Shown here: piece after piece, positions 8,103-16,793 of the stretch
How the letters are laid out: every line of letters starts with the position of its first letter
Position numbering within the stretch: position 1 is the stretch's first letter
Assembly: GCF_900188205.1 (NCBI RefSeq)
Contig: NZ_FZOH01000003.1
Coordinates: forward strand, 394,539-458,538
Origin: Geodermatophilus saharensis
GTDB taxonomy: Bacteria > Actinomycetota > Actinomycetes > Mycobacteriales > Geodermatophilaceae
Direction: 5' to 3'
Length of the DNA: 64,000 nucleotides
Notes under the pieces: generated by a model
What the model was told of the DNA's origin: nothing
The model's input: only the letters and a program-made list of their open reading frames with translations
Database searches by the model: none
Program-made: the position numbers and the translations under genes

Positions 8103-9907
8103 GCCGGGCCGTGCGCCTGGTGCCGCCCGGGGTCCGGGCGCTGCGCGGGTACGACCGGCGGTGGCTGGGCCGGGACGTCGGGGCCGGGGTGGTGCTCACC
8201 GCGCTGCTCGTGCCCCAGGGCATGGCCTACGCCGATCTCGCCGGCCTGCCGCCGATCACCGGCCTGTACACGTCGATCACCTGCCTGCTCGGCTACGCGG
8301 TGTTCGGCCCGTCGCGGATCCTGGTGCTCGGGCCGGACTCCTCCCTCGGGCCGGTGATCGCGGCGACCGTGCTGCCGCTCGTGGTGGCCGGCGGCGATCC
8401 CGGGCGGGCGGTCGCGCTGGCCTCGGTGCTCGCGCTGCTGGTCGGGGTCGTCATGGTGGTGGCCGGGTGGGCGGGCCTCGGCTTCGTGGCCGACCTGCTG
8501 TCCAAGCCCACGATGGTGGGCTACCTCAACGGGCTCGCCCTCACCATCCTGGTCGGCCAGCTGCCCGAGCTGCTCGGCTTCTCCGTCGACGCCGACGGCC
8601 TGGTCGGGGAGGTCGCCGGCTCCGTGCAGGGCGTCGCCGGCGGGGAGGTCGTGCCGGCGGCGGCGGCGGTCGGGATCGGCGGCGTCGTGCTGGTCCTCGC
8701 GCTGCAGCGCTGGCTGCCCAAGGTGCCGTCGGTGCTGGTCATGGTCGTCCTGGCGATCGCGGCCACGACCTTGTTCGACCTGGGCGACCGCGGGGTCGGC
8801 CTGGTGGGGGAGCTGCCCCGGGGCTTCCCGCCGCTGACCCTCCCCAGCGTCGGCTGGTCCGACCTCGCCCCGCTCGCCGGCGGAGCGCTGGCCATCGCGC
8901 TGGTCGCGCTGGCCGACACCGTCTCCACCGCGTCGGCGTTCGCCGAGCGCACGGGGCAGGAGGTCCGGGGCAACCAGGAGATGGCCGGGATCGGGGTGGC
9001 GAACGTCGCCGCGGGCCTCTTCCAGGGGTTCCCGGTCAGCACCAGCGCGTCCCGGACGGCGGTGGCCGAGCGCGCCGGTGCCCGCTCGCAGCTGACCGGG
9101 GTCACCGGGGCCGTGCTCATCCTGCTGATGATCCTGCTGCTCCCCGGGCTGTTCCGGGACCTCCCCGACGCCGCCCTGGCCGCGGTCGTCGTCACCGCCG
9201 CCCTCTCGCTGGCCGACCTGCCGGCCGTGGTCCGGCTGTGGCACCAGCGCAGGGTGGAGTTCGGCCTGTCGCTCGCCGCGTTCGCCGGCGTCGCGCTGCT
9301 CGGCGTGCTGCCGGGTATCGGGATCGCGGTCGGCCTGTCGATCCTCAACGTCTTCCGCCACGCCTGGCGGCCGTACCAGACGACGCTCGGCCGGGTGGAC
9401 GGCGTGCCCGGGTACCACGACGTCCGCTCGTACCCGGCGGCGCAGCTGCTCCCCGGGCTGGTCATCGTCCGGTTTGACGCGCCGCTGTTCTTCGCCAACG
9501 CGAAGACCTTCCGCGACGCCGTCGTGGCGCTGGCCCGGACCGAGCCGCCGCCCCGCTGGATCGTCGTCGCCGCCGAGCCGGTCACCGACGTCGACACCAC
9601 CGCCGCCGACGTGCTGTTCGACCTCGACCGCCTGCTCGACGCCCGCGGTCAGGACCTGGTCTTCGCCGAGCTCAAGGACCCGGTGCGCGCCAAGATCGAC
9701 CGGTACGGGCTCGACCGCGCCATCGAGCCGCAGCACTTCTTCCCCACCGTCGACGCCGCCGTCGAGGCGTTCCGCGCCCGGACGGGTGCCCGGTGGTCCG
9801 ACGAGACCCGGCCGGCGCCCGACCCGGCCGTGCTGCCGCGACCGGCGGCACCGCTCCCCGCGCCGCCGACGGCGCCGGTGACCCCGCGCGGTGAGCACCC
9901 GGGCTGA
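8099..9907 (+). CDS. SulP family inorganic anion transporter with STAS domain
   Basis: A 602-residue membrane carrier of the SLC26/SulP family, which moves sulfate, bicarbonate or other anions. The family entry motif LVPQGMAYADLAGLPPITGLYTS is at residues ~35-60 (shown here in pieces: PQGMAYADLAGLPP). About 10-12 hydrophobic segments follow to ~residue 415. A cytoplasmic STAS domain (~residues 440-570) contains IVRFDAPLFFANAKTF and DTTAADVLFDL. The length is usual for the family. GTG 8099 overlaps the preceding stop. Substrate cannot be assigned. No carbonic anhydrase is next to it. Confidence 0.92.
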   Translation: MSRAVRLVPPGVRALRGYDRRWLGRDVGAGVVLTALLVPQGMAYADLAGLPPITGLYTSITCLLGYAVFGPSRILVLGPDSSLGPVIAATVLPLVVAGGDPGRAVALASVLALLVGVVMVVAGWAGLGFVADLLSKPTMVGYLNGLALTILVGQLPELLGFSVDADGLVGEVAGSVQGVAGGEVVPAAAAVGIGGVVLVLALQRWLPKVPSVLVMVVLAIAATTLFDLGDRGVGLVGELPRGFPPLTLPSVGWSDLAPLAGGALAIALVALADTVSTASAFAERTGQEVRGNQEMAGIGVANVAAGLFQGFPVSTSASRTAVAERAGARSQLTGVTGAVLILLMILLLPGLFRDLPDAALAAVVVTAALSLADLPAVVRLWHQRRVEFGLSLAAFAGVALLGVLPGIGIAVGLSILNVFRHAWRPYQTTLGRVDGVPGYHDVRSYPAAQLLPGLVIVRFDAPLFFANAKTFRDAVVALARTEPPPRWIVVAAEPVTDVDTTAADVLFDLDRLLDARGQDLVFAELKDPVRAKIDRYGLDRAIEPQHFFPTVDAAVEAFRARTGARWSDETRPAPDPAVLPRPAAPLPAPPTAPVTPRGEHPG

Positions 9908-10076
9908 GGGGCCGCGGCGGCCCGGGTCCACGCGGGGGCCGAGGTGGCGCCCGCCGCCACCGGGCCGAGTCCGCCGGCACGGGCGGACACCTCGTCCGCA
10001 GCGGAGGAGGCCCCGGGTCGCACGCCCTGTCACGCTGTCGCCGCGGGCCGGTCCCGCCGGCGGACCGAGGGGGACG

Positions 10077-10574
10077 ATGGTGGCGACCGAACCCGACGCG
10101 ACACCCGGCGACGCGCTGCGGTCGATCCTGCGTGGCCCCGCCGCCCGCCGCCCGCGGGGCCGGGCGCCCGCCGCGGCCTCCTCCGCGCACCCGCGCCCAC
10201 GACCCGCGTCCGACCCGCCGGTCTCCGAGGTGCACGTCGACCTGGTCACCGGGCGTCTGGTGATGACCGGCCGGCTGGACGTGCGCACCACCCACCTGCT
10301 GTACGACGCGATCTCGGCCCTGCTCACGGCGCGGCACCCGACCTGGACCGTCGACGTGGGCGGGCTCACCCACGTCGACGACGCGGGGGTGCGCGTCTTG
10401 CTCGGCGCGTACCGGCGGGCGGTGCGGCACGGCCGGCGGATCACCCTGCGCGGGGCGTCGCCGGCCCTCCGGCACGCGCTGACCCTCCTGCGGCTGGACC
10501 GGCACGTCCTGCTGGGGGAGGAGGCCGCGCCCGGGGACCCGGGGGCCGGCCCCGGGCCGGGAGGGCCACCGTGA
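10077..10574 (+). CDS. STAS-domain protein (anti-sigma-factor-antagonist-like) lacking the phosphorylatable serine
   Basis: A 165-residue protein. The first ~55 residues are a Pro/Arg/Ala-rich tail; residues ~58-150 are a STAS domain of the SpoIIAA/RsbV type. In that family D-S-S/T-G carries the serine phosphorylated by an anti-sigma-factor kinase. Here the site reads V-D-D-A-G, so the phospho-acceptor is Ala. ATG 10077 follows GAGGGGG. The protein may be a constitutively active antagonist or may have another binding role (inference). It lies 169 bp after the SulP gene, whose own C-terminus is also a STAS domain. Confidence 0.8.
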   Translation: MVATEPDATPGDALRSILRGPAARRPRGRAPAAASSAHPRPRPASDPPVSEVHVDLVTGRLVMTGRLDVRTTHLLYDAISALLTARHPTWTVDVGGLTHVDDAGVRVLLGAYRRAVRHGRRITLRGASPALRHALTLLRLDRHVLLGEEAAPGDPGAGPGPGGPP

Positions 10575-10874
10575 CCAGGCGGGACCGCCGGCGGTCCGGC
10601 CGCAGGACCTGCGGGCGCCAGGGACCACCGGCGCAGGACGGCGTGGCGGCACTCGAGCAGGGCCGGCTCCTGACCGTGTGCCCCGCGGCGGGTGACCGGC
10701 GGGGTCAGGAAGGTCCGGCAGCCGCCGGCCCTCCGCTCCGGCGCCGGCCCGTCACCCGGGGGATGAGGTCGGCGGGGAGCCCCGGACCGCGGGGTCGGCC
10801 CGGACGGATCGGTCCGGGGAGGCGGTGGTGGTCCTCGCCCCGGCCGGCCGGCGGGTGGCTGAGACCATGCCGGG
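10575..10874. other. Intergenic, no gene seen
   Basis: 300 bp of very GC-rich sequence. Open frames here are Arg/Pro/Gly-rich and lack start signals. No hairpin stands out. Confidence 0.5.
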
Positions 10875-11915
10875 ATGCGTGCCCTCGTCGTCGACGGTGT
10901 CCGGGCCCGGCCCGAGGTCCGGGAGGTGGCCGACCCGGTGGCACCGCCCGGCGGGGTGGTGGTGCGGGTGGTGGCCACGGGGATGTGCCGCAGCGACTGG
11001 CACGCGTGGGCGGGGCACGACGACGACGTCGCGTTCCCCCACGTCCCGGGGCACGAGCTCGCCGGCGTGGTCGCGGAGGTCGGCGCGGACGTCGGCCGCT
11101 GGCGGGTCGGCGACCGGGTCACCGTCCCCTTCGTGTGCGGCTGCGGCCGGTGCGAGTGGTGCCGGGCCGGTGAGGCCCAGGTGTGTCCCGACCAGCAGCA
11201 GCCGGGCTTCACCCACTGGGGGTCCTTCGCCGAGTACGTGGCCCTGCACGCCGCCGACGCGAACCTGGTGGCCGTCCCCGAGCAGGTCGACCTCACCGCC
11301 GCGGCGAGCCTCGGCTGCCGCTTCGCCACGGCCTACCGCGCCCTGGTGGCCCGCGCCCGGCTCACCGCGGGGGAGTGGGTCACCGTGGTGGGGGCCGGGG
11401 GCGTGGGGCTGAGCGCCGTGATGATCGCCCGGGCGCTGGGCGGCCGGGTGGTCGCGGTGGACCGGAACCCCGCGGCCCTCGACGTAGCCTCCGCCCTCGG
11501 CGCCGAGCACGTGATCCGGGCCGACGGCGCCGACGTCCCGGCCGCCGTCGCGGACCTGACCGGTGGCGGGAGCCACGTCGCCGTCGACGCGGTCGGCAGC
11601 GAGCAGACCTGCGCCGCTGCGGTGCTCAGCCTGCGCCGTCGGGGTCGTCACGTGCAGGTCGGGCTGCTGCCTCCCGTCGACGGCCACCCCCGGGTGCCGA
11701 TGGAGCGGGTGATCGGCTGGGAGCTCGACGTCCTGGGCAGCCACGGGATGGCGGCGGGCGACTACCCCGGGATGGTGCGGCTCGTGGAACGGGGTTCGCT
11801 GCAGCCCCAGCGGCTGGTGGAACGCACCATCGGGCTCGGGGAGGCGGCGGCACTGCTGCCGGGGTTCGACCGGGCGCCGGTGGCCGGCATGACGATCGTC
11901 GACCCGTCCCGGTGA
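10875..11915 (+). CDS. Zinc-dependent alcohol dehydrogenase family protein
   Basis: A 346-residue medium-chain dehydrogenase. The catalytic zinc ligands appear as Cys38 (TGMCRSD), His60-Glu61 (PGHE) and Cys148. Structural zinc cysteines are at 90, 93, 96 and 104 (CGRCEWCRAG, QVC). The dinucleotide site VVGAGGVGLSA starts near residue 171, and AVDRNP carries an Asp typical of NAD preference. It would oxidise an alcohol or reduce an aldehyde; the exact substrate is unknown. No Shine-Dalgarno is obvious; GACCAT 6 nt before the ATG may be a leaderless -10. The downstream epimerase gene runs in the same direction after 59 bp. Confidence 0.9.
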   Translation: MRALVVDGVRARPEVREVADPVAPPGGVVVRVVATGMCRSDWHAWAGHDDDVAFPHVPGHELAGVVAEVGADVGRWRVGDRVTVPFVCGCGRCEWCRAGEAQVCPDQQQPGFTHWGSFAEYVALHAADANLVAVPEQVDLTAAASLGCRFATAYRALVARARLTAGEWVTVVGAGGVGLSAVMIARALGGRVVAVDRNPAALDVASALGAEHVIRADGADVPAAVADLTGGGSHVAVDAVGSEQTCAAAVLSLRRRGRHVQVGLLPPVDGHPRVPMERVIGWELDVLGSHGMAAGDYPGMVRLVERGSLQPQRLVERTIGLGEAAALLPGFDRAPVAGMTIVDPSR

Positions 11916-11974
11916 CGGCCTCGGCGGCGGGCCGCGAGGGGCGCCGTCGGGGAGCCGCTGGCAGGGTGGACGGC

Positions 11975-12883
11975 GTGGCCGACCCCTCTCCCGTCGTCGT
12001 GGTGACCGGTGCGAACGGACTGGTCGGCAGCGCGGTGTGCCGGGCGCTGGTCGAGCGGGGGGCGCGGGTGCGCGCCGTGGTCCGCCGCGCCGGCAGCGCA
12101 CCGGCGCTCGACGGGGTCACCGAGCACGTCGGTGACTTCGCCGACGAGGCCCTCGCCCGCGCGGTGACCCGGGGTGCCGACGCGGTGGTCACGACGGTCC
12201 ACCCGATGGGCTCGCCCCGGGAGGTGCAGCACCGGGTCGCCGTCGAGGGCACGCCGGTCCTCGCCCGGGCCGCCCGGGACGCCGGCGTCGCCCGGCTGGT
12301 GCACGTGTCCACGGCCGGGGTCTACGACCGCTCGGCCGGCGTCGGCGACGTGGCCGAGGACGGCGCCCTGCTGCCCGAGGGGAGCGGCGACTACCCCGAC
12401 ACCAAGAACGCCGCCGACGCCGCGCTGGCGCAGGTCGGCGGGCTCACGACCGTGCTGGTCCGCCCGCCGGCGATCCTGGGCGCCGGCGAGACGTCGGTGT
12501 GGAACTCGCTGCGGCCGCAGGAGGTCCGCGACGGTGCGCGCCGCGCGAACCCGGCGCAGACCTGGGCCTGGGTGCACGTCGAGGACCTGGCGGCCTTCGT
12601 CGCCGACGTCGCCACGGGCGCGATCGCGACCGCCGACGACCCGGAGCGGGGTCCCGTGGCCGGCGCCACGACCCCGGTCAACGTGGCGGGGGAGCCCGCG
12701 ACCTGGCGGGACTACCTCGGCACGGTCACCGACGCGCTGGGCGTCACGCCGGAGTGGACCGACGAGCCGGTCTGGACCGGGCAGCTGCGCACCGACCGCG
12801 CGCGGGGGTGGGGCTGGGAGCCGCGGGTGGGCCTCGTGCAGGCCCTCGCGGAGCTCCGGCAGGGCCTGGTGGAGCGTCGGTGA
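11975..12883 (+). CDS. NAD-dependent epimerase/dehydratase family protein
   Basis: A 302-residue extended SDR. The Rossmann motif VTGANGLVGSAV is at residues ~9-20, followed by VHVSTAGVYDR with the Tyr typical of the active-site loop region and YPDTKNAADAAL, which supplies the Tyr-x-x-x-Lys (Y-P-D-T-K). A C-terminal substrate domain ends VQALAELRQGL. The predicted role is oxidation, reduction or epimerisation of a nucleotide-sugar or small alcohol. GTG 11975 is preceded by AGGGTGG; GTG 11966 is an alternative. It is probably co-transcribed with the alcohol dehydrogenase. Confidence 0.85.
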   Translation: MADPSPVVVVTGANGLVGSAVCRALVERGARVRAVVRRAGSAPALDGVTEHVGDFADEALARAVTRGADAVVTTVHPMGSPREVQHRVAVEGTPVLARAARDAGVARLVHVSTAGVYDRSAGVGDVAEDGALLPEGSGDYPDTKNAADAALAQVGGLTTVLVRPPAILGAGETSVWNSLRPQEVRDGARRANPAQTWAWVHVEDLAAFVADVATGAIATADDPERGPVAGATTPVNVAGEPATWRDYLGTVTDALGVTPEWTDEPVWTGQLRTDRARGWGWEPRVGLVQALAELRQGLVERR

Positions 12884-13028
12884 CAGCGGCAGGGGCGCCC
12901 GACGAGGGTGGTCGGGGTCCCGGAGGACTGGGACTCCCGACCCACGCCGAGCACCGCTGCACACCGGAGTGCGTCCTGTGCTCCCAACTCCGCCCACGGC
13001 TGCAGGGGATCGCCACGGGCTCAGCGAC

Positions 13029-13433
13029 TCACCCCAACAAGACCTCCTGGTCCGAGAACACGTTGGCGGTGAACTCCGGTGGGAGCCCGACGGAGTGGAT
13101 CCGGATCCGGCACCGGATCTCATCGGCATCACCGGCCGCAGGGTCCTCCTGGAGGGAGGCCCGGGTCCTGCTCACCGACTTGTTGACGGGGATGGACAGG
13201 GAACCAGCGCCGGCGGTGACCGCAAAGTTGGTGGTCGGGAGGGTCGCCACGGTCGTCCCGGTCGTTCCGCCTGCCGGATCGACTCCGATCGCCTCGGTGT
13301 GATCGTGGAAGGTCATACCGAGAGCGGCCAGTTGTCGCTCGAACGCGGTGAAGACCGCGTTGTAGGTGATGTTGATCGTCACGTTCTGCCCCACCGTGGT
13401 GAGGGTCAGGTTGGCGCTGTTGACAGATGGCAT
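13029..13433 (-). CDS. Hypothetical beta-rich protein
   Basis: A 134-residue protein starting MPSVNSANLTLTTVGQ and rich in beta-strand-like sequence (NVTINITYNAVFTAFERQLA, FAVTAGAGSLSIPVNKSV). It lacks Cys and a signal peptide. The ATG at 13433 has GAGGAG 8 nt upstream; the GTG 9 nt earlier would overlap that site. GC is slightly lower than in the surrounding genes. I do not recognise the family. It could be a soluble structural or binding protein. Confidence 0.65.
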   Translation of the reverse strand: MPSVNSANLTLTTVGQNVTINITYNAVFTAFERQLAALGMTFHDHTEAIGVDPAGGTTGTTVATLPTTNFAVTAGAGSLSIPVNKSVSRTRASLQEDPAAGDADEIRCRIRIHSVGLPPEFTANVFSDQEVLLG

Positions 13434-13982
13434 GACAGTCACTCCTCACGTGCAGGACCTGGGCAGTCGTCGTGCGAGCACTGCGCCCCTGATCGAGGGA
13501 CTCCCACACTGTTCACCGGGCATGTCACCCCAACGTCACCGCAGCATCACCGCTGGTGTAGCAGCCCGGAGCGCTGGGACGCGTGTCTCCACTCCGGTCG
13601 ACGGACCAGTCGACGGACCACAACTCACCCGGAACCGTCGGACGAGCGCTGCCGTCCCCGGACCGCCTCGCAAGCGCTCGGATCTCCACGGAGATCGCGC
13701 TGAGATCGCGGTCGTAGACCTGGCCGTCGTCCCGCTCCGCAGTGAGCAGGCACAGCAGGCCGGGCCAGTCGCGCCGTGAGGTGGCGACCACACCACGACC
13801 TCCTGTTGCACGACCTCGACCCCGCCGGGCCGGACGCAGCGGCAGGTGCCCGCTCCCCGCGCGGTGCCGGCAGGTTGCCGAGTACCGGGTGGAGAGCGGC
13901 GAGGCGGAGATGCGGCGCGACGACCCTGGCGTAGGGGTCGCGGGGTGCCGTGGACGGCGGCGGGACGTGCTCGGCAGCGGGC
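13434..13982. other. Intergenic, possible decayed coding sequence
   Basis: About 550 bp without a convincing gene. A minus-strand frame ending at 13525 contains a sensible-looking stretch (GLLCLLTAERDDGQVYDRDL, AISVEIRALARR), but has no start signal and runs out into low-complexity sequence. It may be a gene remnant. A 12-bp tandem duplication, GTCGACGGACCA, occupies 13597-13608 and 13609-13620. Confidence 0.4.
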
Positions 13983-13988
13983 TACGGT
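13983..13988 (+). promoter_or_regulatory. Leaderless -10 hexamer for the M20 peptidase
   Basis: TACGGT followed by 8 nt and the GTG at 13997; no Shine-Dalgarno is present. Confidence 0.55.
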
Positions 13989-13996
13989 CGGGGGTC

Positions 13997-15412
13997 GTGA
14001 CCAACCCCGAGCGCGAGTTCGTGACCGCACACCTCGACGACCTGCGCGCCGATCTCGACGCCTGGCTGCGGATCCCGTCGATCTCCGCCGATCCCGCGCA
14101 CGCCCCCGACGTCGCCCGCAGCGCCGAGTGGCTGGCCGAGGCACTGCGCGGGGTCGGCTTCCCGACGGTCGAGGTCTGGCCGACGGCCGGCGCGCCCGCG
14201 GTCTTCGCCGAGTGGCCGTCGAGCGAGGCCGGGGCCCCGGTCGCGCTCGTCTACGGGCACCACGACGTGCAGCCGGTGGACCCGCTCGAGCTGTGGGTGC
14301 ACCCGCCGTTCGAGCCGACGGTCGTCGAGGGCCCGGACGGCCCGGAGCTGCACGCCCGCGGCGCGAGCGACGACAAGGGCAACGTCGCCATGCACCTGCT
14401 CGGCCTGCGCGCCCACCTCGCCGCGACCGGCCGGGACACCCCGGCCGTCACCGTCAAGCTGCTGGTCGAGGGCGAGGAGGAGTCCGGGTCGCCGCACCTC
14501 ACCGCCCTGCTGGACGAGCGGCGGGACCGGCTGGACTGCGACGTCGTCGTCGTCAGCGACACCGGGATGGCCGCTCCCCACGTGCCCAGCGCCGTCGTCT
14601 CGCTGCGCGGGCTGGCCGGCGCGGAGATCACCCTGCGCGGCCCCGAGGTCGACCTGCACTCGGGGTCCTTCGGCGGCGCGGTCCCCAACCCGTTGCACGC
14701 CATGGCCGCCCTGCTGGCGGGCCTGCACGACGAGCAGGGCCGGGTCACGCTGCCCGGCTTCTACGAGGAGGTGCGCCCCCTCGGCGACCGGGAGCGCGAA
14801 CTGATGAGCCGGGTGCCCTTCGACGAGCAGGCGTGGCTGGCCGGGCCGGCGGCGGGCTCCGCCGCACACGGCGAGGCGGGGTTCAGCACCCTGGAGCGGA
14901 TCGGCGCCCGGCCCACCGCCGAGGTCAACGGCGTGTGGGGCGGCTACACCGGCCCGGGGCACAAGACGATCGTCCCGGCCGAGGCGCACGCGAAGATCAG
15001 CTTCCGGCTGGTGGCCGACCAGGCACCCGCCGACGTCGCCGACCAGGTCCGCGCCTGGGTCGACCAGCGGCTGCCGGAGGGGATCACCGCCGACGTGCGG
15101 GTCGGGAAGGCCGGCGTCGCCCCGTGCGCCAGCGACCTCGACTCGCCCGGCATGGGAGCCCTGCGGCGGGCCATCGCCCGGGCCTGGGACGGCCATCCCG
15201 ACGAGGTGCTGCACCTGCGCGAGGGCGGCAGCGGACCGGAGGCCGCCCTCGTCGAGAGGCTCGGCGCCCCGCTGCTGTTCCTCGGCGCGATGCTGCCCAC
15301 CGACCGGATCCACTCGCCCAACGAGCGGGTGCTGCTGCCCATGCTGCAGCGCGGGGCCGAGGCGGCCGCGCACCTGTGGCGCGAACTCGCAGGGATCCCC
15401 GGCCGGTCATAG
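13997..15412 (+). CDS. M20 family metallopeptidase (dipeptidase)
   Basis: A 471-residue cytosolic zinc peptidase of the M20 clan. The metal and catalytic motifs are in order: VYGHHDVQPVD (His and Asp), HARGASDDKGNVAMH (bridging Asp), LVEGEEESGS (catalytic Glu and metal Glu), SDTG, and a late HSPNERV with the last His ligand. A lid/dimerisation domain lies between. Members hydrolyse dipeptides or deacylate N-acyl amino acids. GTG 13997 lies 8 nt after TACGGT, so the mRNA is probably leaderless. It precedes an ATP-grasp ligase by 68 bp and may belong functionally to the amide-ligase cluster. Confidence 0.9.
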   Translation: MTNPEREFVTAHLDDLRADLDAWLRIPSISADPAHAPDVARSAEWLAEALRGVGFPTVEVWPTAGAPAVFAEWPSSEAGAPVALVYGHHDVQPVDPLELWVHPPFEPTVVEGPDGPELHARGASDDKGNVAMHLLGLRAHLAATGRDTPAVTVKLLVEGEEESGSPHLTALLDERRDRLDCDVVVVSDTGMAAPHVPSAVVSLRGLAGAEITLRGPEVDLHSGSFGGAVPNPLHAMAALLAGLHDEQGRVTLPGFYEEVRPLGDRERELMSRVPFDEQAWLAGPAAGSAAHGEAGFSTLERIGARPTAEVNGVWGGYTGPGHKTIVPAEAHAKISFRLVADQAPADVADQVRAWVDQRLPEGITADVRVGKAGVAPCASDLDSPGMGALRRAIARAWDGHPDEVLHLREGGSGPEAALVERLGAPLLFLGAMLPTDRIHSPNERVLLPMLQRGAEAAAHLWRELAGIPGRS

Positions 15413-15480
15413 GCTCCCTCCGCGTCCGCCCAGGTCACCGGAGCGGCGCGGGAGGCCCTGCCACCGTTGGAGGAGCGTCG

Positions 15481-16740
15481 ATGTCCGACTCCCGGCACCT
15501 CATCGGGCTGCTGCTCGGGACCGAGGAGGACTGGCCCACCGCCTTCGAGGCGATCGTGCGCCGCCTCGGCACCGTGCACGACGGCACCGGCGCCGCCCAC
15601 CACTACGACGTCGAGCGGATCACCGTCGAGCCGTTCGACCTGTGCGCCAAGCCGCGCTACGACCTGGTCATCGACCGCCTGGCCTACTGGTACTACCACC
15701 CCCGTGAGTGGCTGAAGAAGGCCGCGCTCATGGACGACGTCTACCTGCTCAACAGCCCCTTCACCTTCCAGAGCATGGAGAAGCACGCGGCGTACTGCGC
15801 CATGCTGCGGCTGGGGCTGCGCGTGCCCGACACGGTGCTCATCCCGTACAAGAACCCGCCGGACCACGCCAAGTACGCCTACACGGCGGAGAAGTACAAC
15901 CGGCCGTTCGACCTCACGGCGATCGCGGAGCGGATGGGCTACCCGCTGTTCATGAAGCCCTACGACGGGGGCGCCTGGGTCGGCGTCACGATGATCCGCA
16001 ACGCCGAGGAGCTGCAGCGGGCCTACGACGCCTCGGGACAGCGGCTGATGCACCTGCAGAAGGCCGTCGCCGGGTACGACGTCTTCGCGCGGAGCCTGTC
16101 CATCGGCCCCGAGACCATGGTGATGAAGTTCGACCCCGACCAGCCCATGCACGGCCGGTACTCGGTCGCCCACGGCTTCCTGGACGCCGCCACGGGCGAG
16201 GAGACGGTCAGCATCGGCCGGCTGGTCAACGCGTTCTTCCGCTGGGAGTTCAACTCCTGCGAGACGCTCATCAAGGACGGCGTCGTCCACCCCATCGACT
16301 ACGCCAACGCCTGCCCCGACATCGCGCTGACCAGCCTGCACTACTACTTCCCGTGGGCGCTGAAGGCGCTCGTCCGCTGGTCGGTGTACTGCACCGCCAC
16401 CGGACGACGGCCGCGCTACGACCTCGACACCCGCCGCTACTTCGACATCGCCGACCGCGACGACCTGGGCTACGCCCAGAAGCTCAAGGCCTACCGCGGC
16501 CTGGCCGACGAGTACTTCTCGGTCGAGGCCTACTCCGACTTCTGCGCCAGCCGGCTCGCCCACCTCGACGCGGTCGTGCTCGAGTGGGTCCAGAGCGCCG
16601 ACTTCGACCGGCTGCTCGTCGACACGGTGCGCTCCACGTTCCCCCCGCACGAGCACGACCACTTCATCGCGCACTACCGCGGCCTGCTCGCGCTGTGGAC
16701 GCGCGACGAGGAGAACCGGCTCGGTCGCGCGCAGTCATAG
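15481..16740 (+). CDS. ATP-grasp ligase-like protein (cluster member 1)
   Basis: A 419-residue protein of the ATP-grasp superfamily, which couples ATP to joining a carboxylate with an amine or thiol through an acyl-phosphate. It has a pre-ATP-grasp region (YDLVIDRLAYWYYHPREWLK), the helix SMEKHAAYCAMLRLGL, the strand with nucleotide-contacting Lys (MGYPLFMKPYDGGAWVGV), and the adenine-side strand LMHLQKAVAGYDVF. The metal-site region reads HPIDYANACPD instead of the usual ExNxxPG. A ~110-residue helical C-terminus follows. AGGAG precedes the ATG. It differs from the three other ATP-grasp proteins nearby, which are paralogues of each other. A hairpin follows the stop. Confidence 0.8.
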   Translation: MSDSRHLIGLLLGTEEDWPTAFEAIVRRLGTVHDGTGAAHHYDVERITVEPFDLCAKPRYDLVIDRLAYWYYHPREWLKKAALMDDVYLLNSPFTFQSMEKHAAYCAMLRLGLRVPDTVLIPYKNPPDHAKYAYTAEKYNRPFDLTAIAERMGYPLFMKPYDGGAWVGVTMIRNAEELQRAYDASGQRLMHLQKAVAGYDVFARSLSIGPETMVMKFDPDQPMHGRYSVAHGFLDAATGEETVSIGRLVNAFFRWEFNSCETLIKDGVVHPIDYANACPDIALTSLHYYFPWALKALVRWSVYCTATGRRPRYDLDTRRYFDIADRDDLGYAQKLKAYRGLADEYFSVEAYSDFCASRLAHLDAVVLEWVQSADFDRLLVDTVRSTFPPHEHDHFIAHYRGLLALWTRDEENRLGRAQS

Positions 16741-16786
16741 GAAGCTCTGCCTGCGGTTCCGGGCCCGACGCCGCAGGGAGAGCTTC
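16741..16786. terminator. Bidirectional hairpin between convergent genes
   Basis: Arms 16741-16756 (GAAGCTCTGCCTGCGG) and 16771-16786 pair over 16 bp with one mismatch. It sits exactly between the stop codons of the convergent ATP-grasp and GCS2 genes. There is no U-tract, as is usual in high-GC actinobacteria. Confidence 0.75.
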
Positions 16787-16793
16787 CATCGCC

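Noticed and set aside
10705..10944. 79-residue minus-strand frame
   Set aside because: Pro/Gly/Arg-rich, overlaps the alcohol dehydrogenase start and has no ribosome site.
8039..11329. A 1096-codon minus-strand frame across the SulP and STAS genes
   Set aside because: Shadow of the plus-strand genes; composition is Arg/Pro/Gly/His repeats without motifs.
13525..14004. Minus-strand gene upstream of the M20 peptidase
   Set aside because: Only a short stretch looks protein-like; no start signal, and the rest is low-complexity. Recorded as a possible remnant only.
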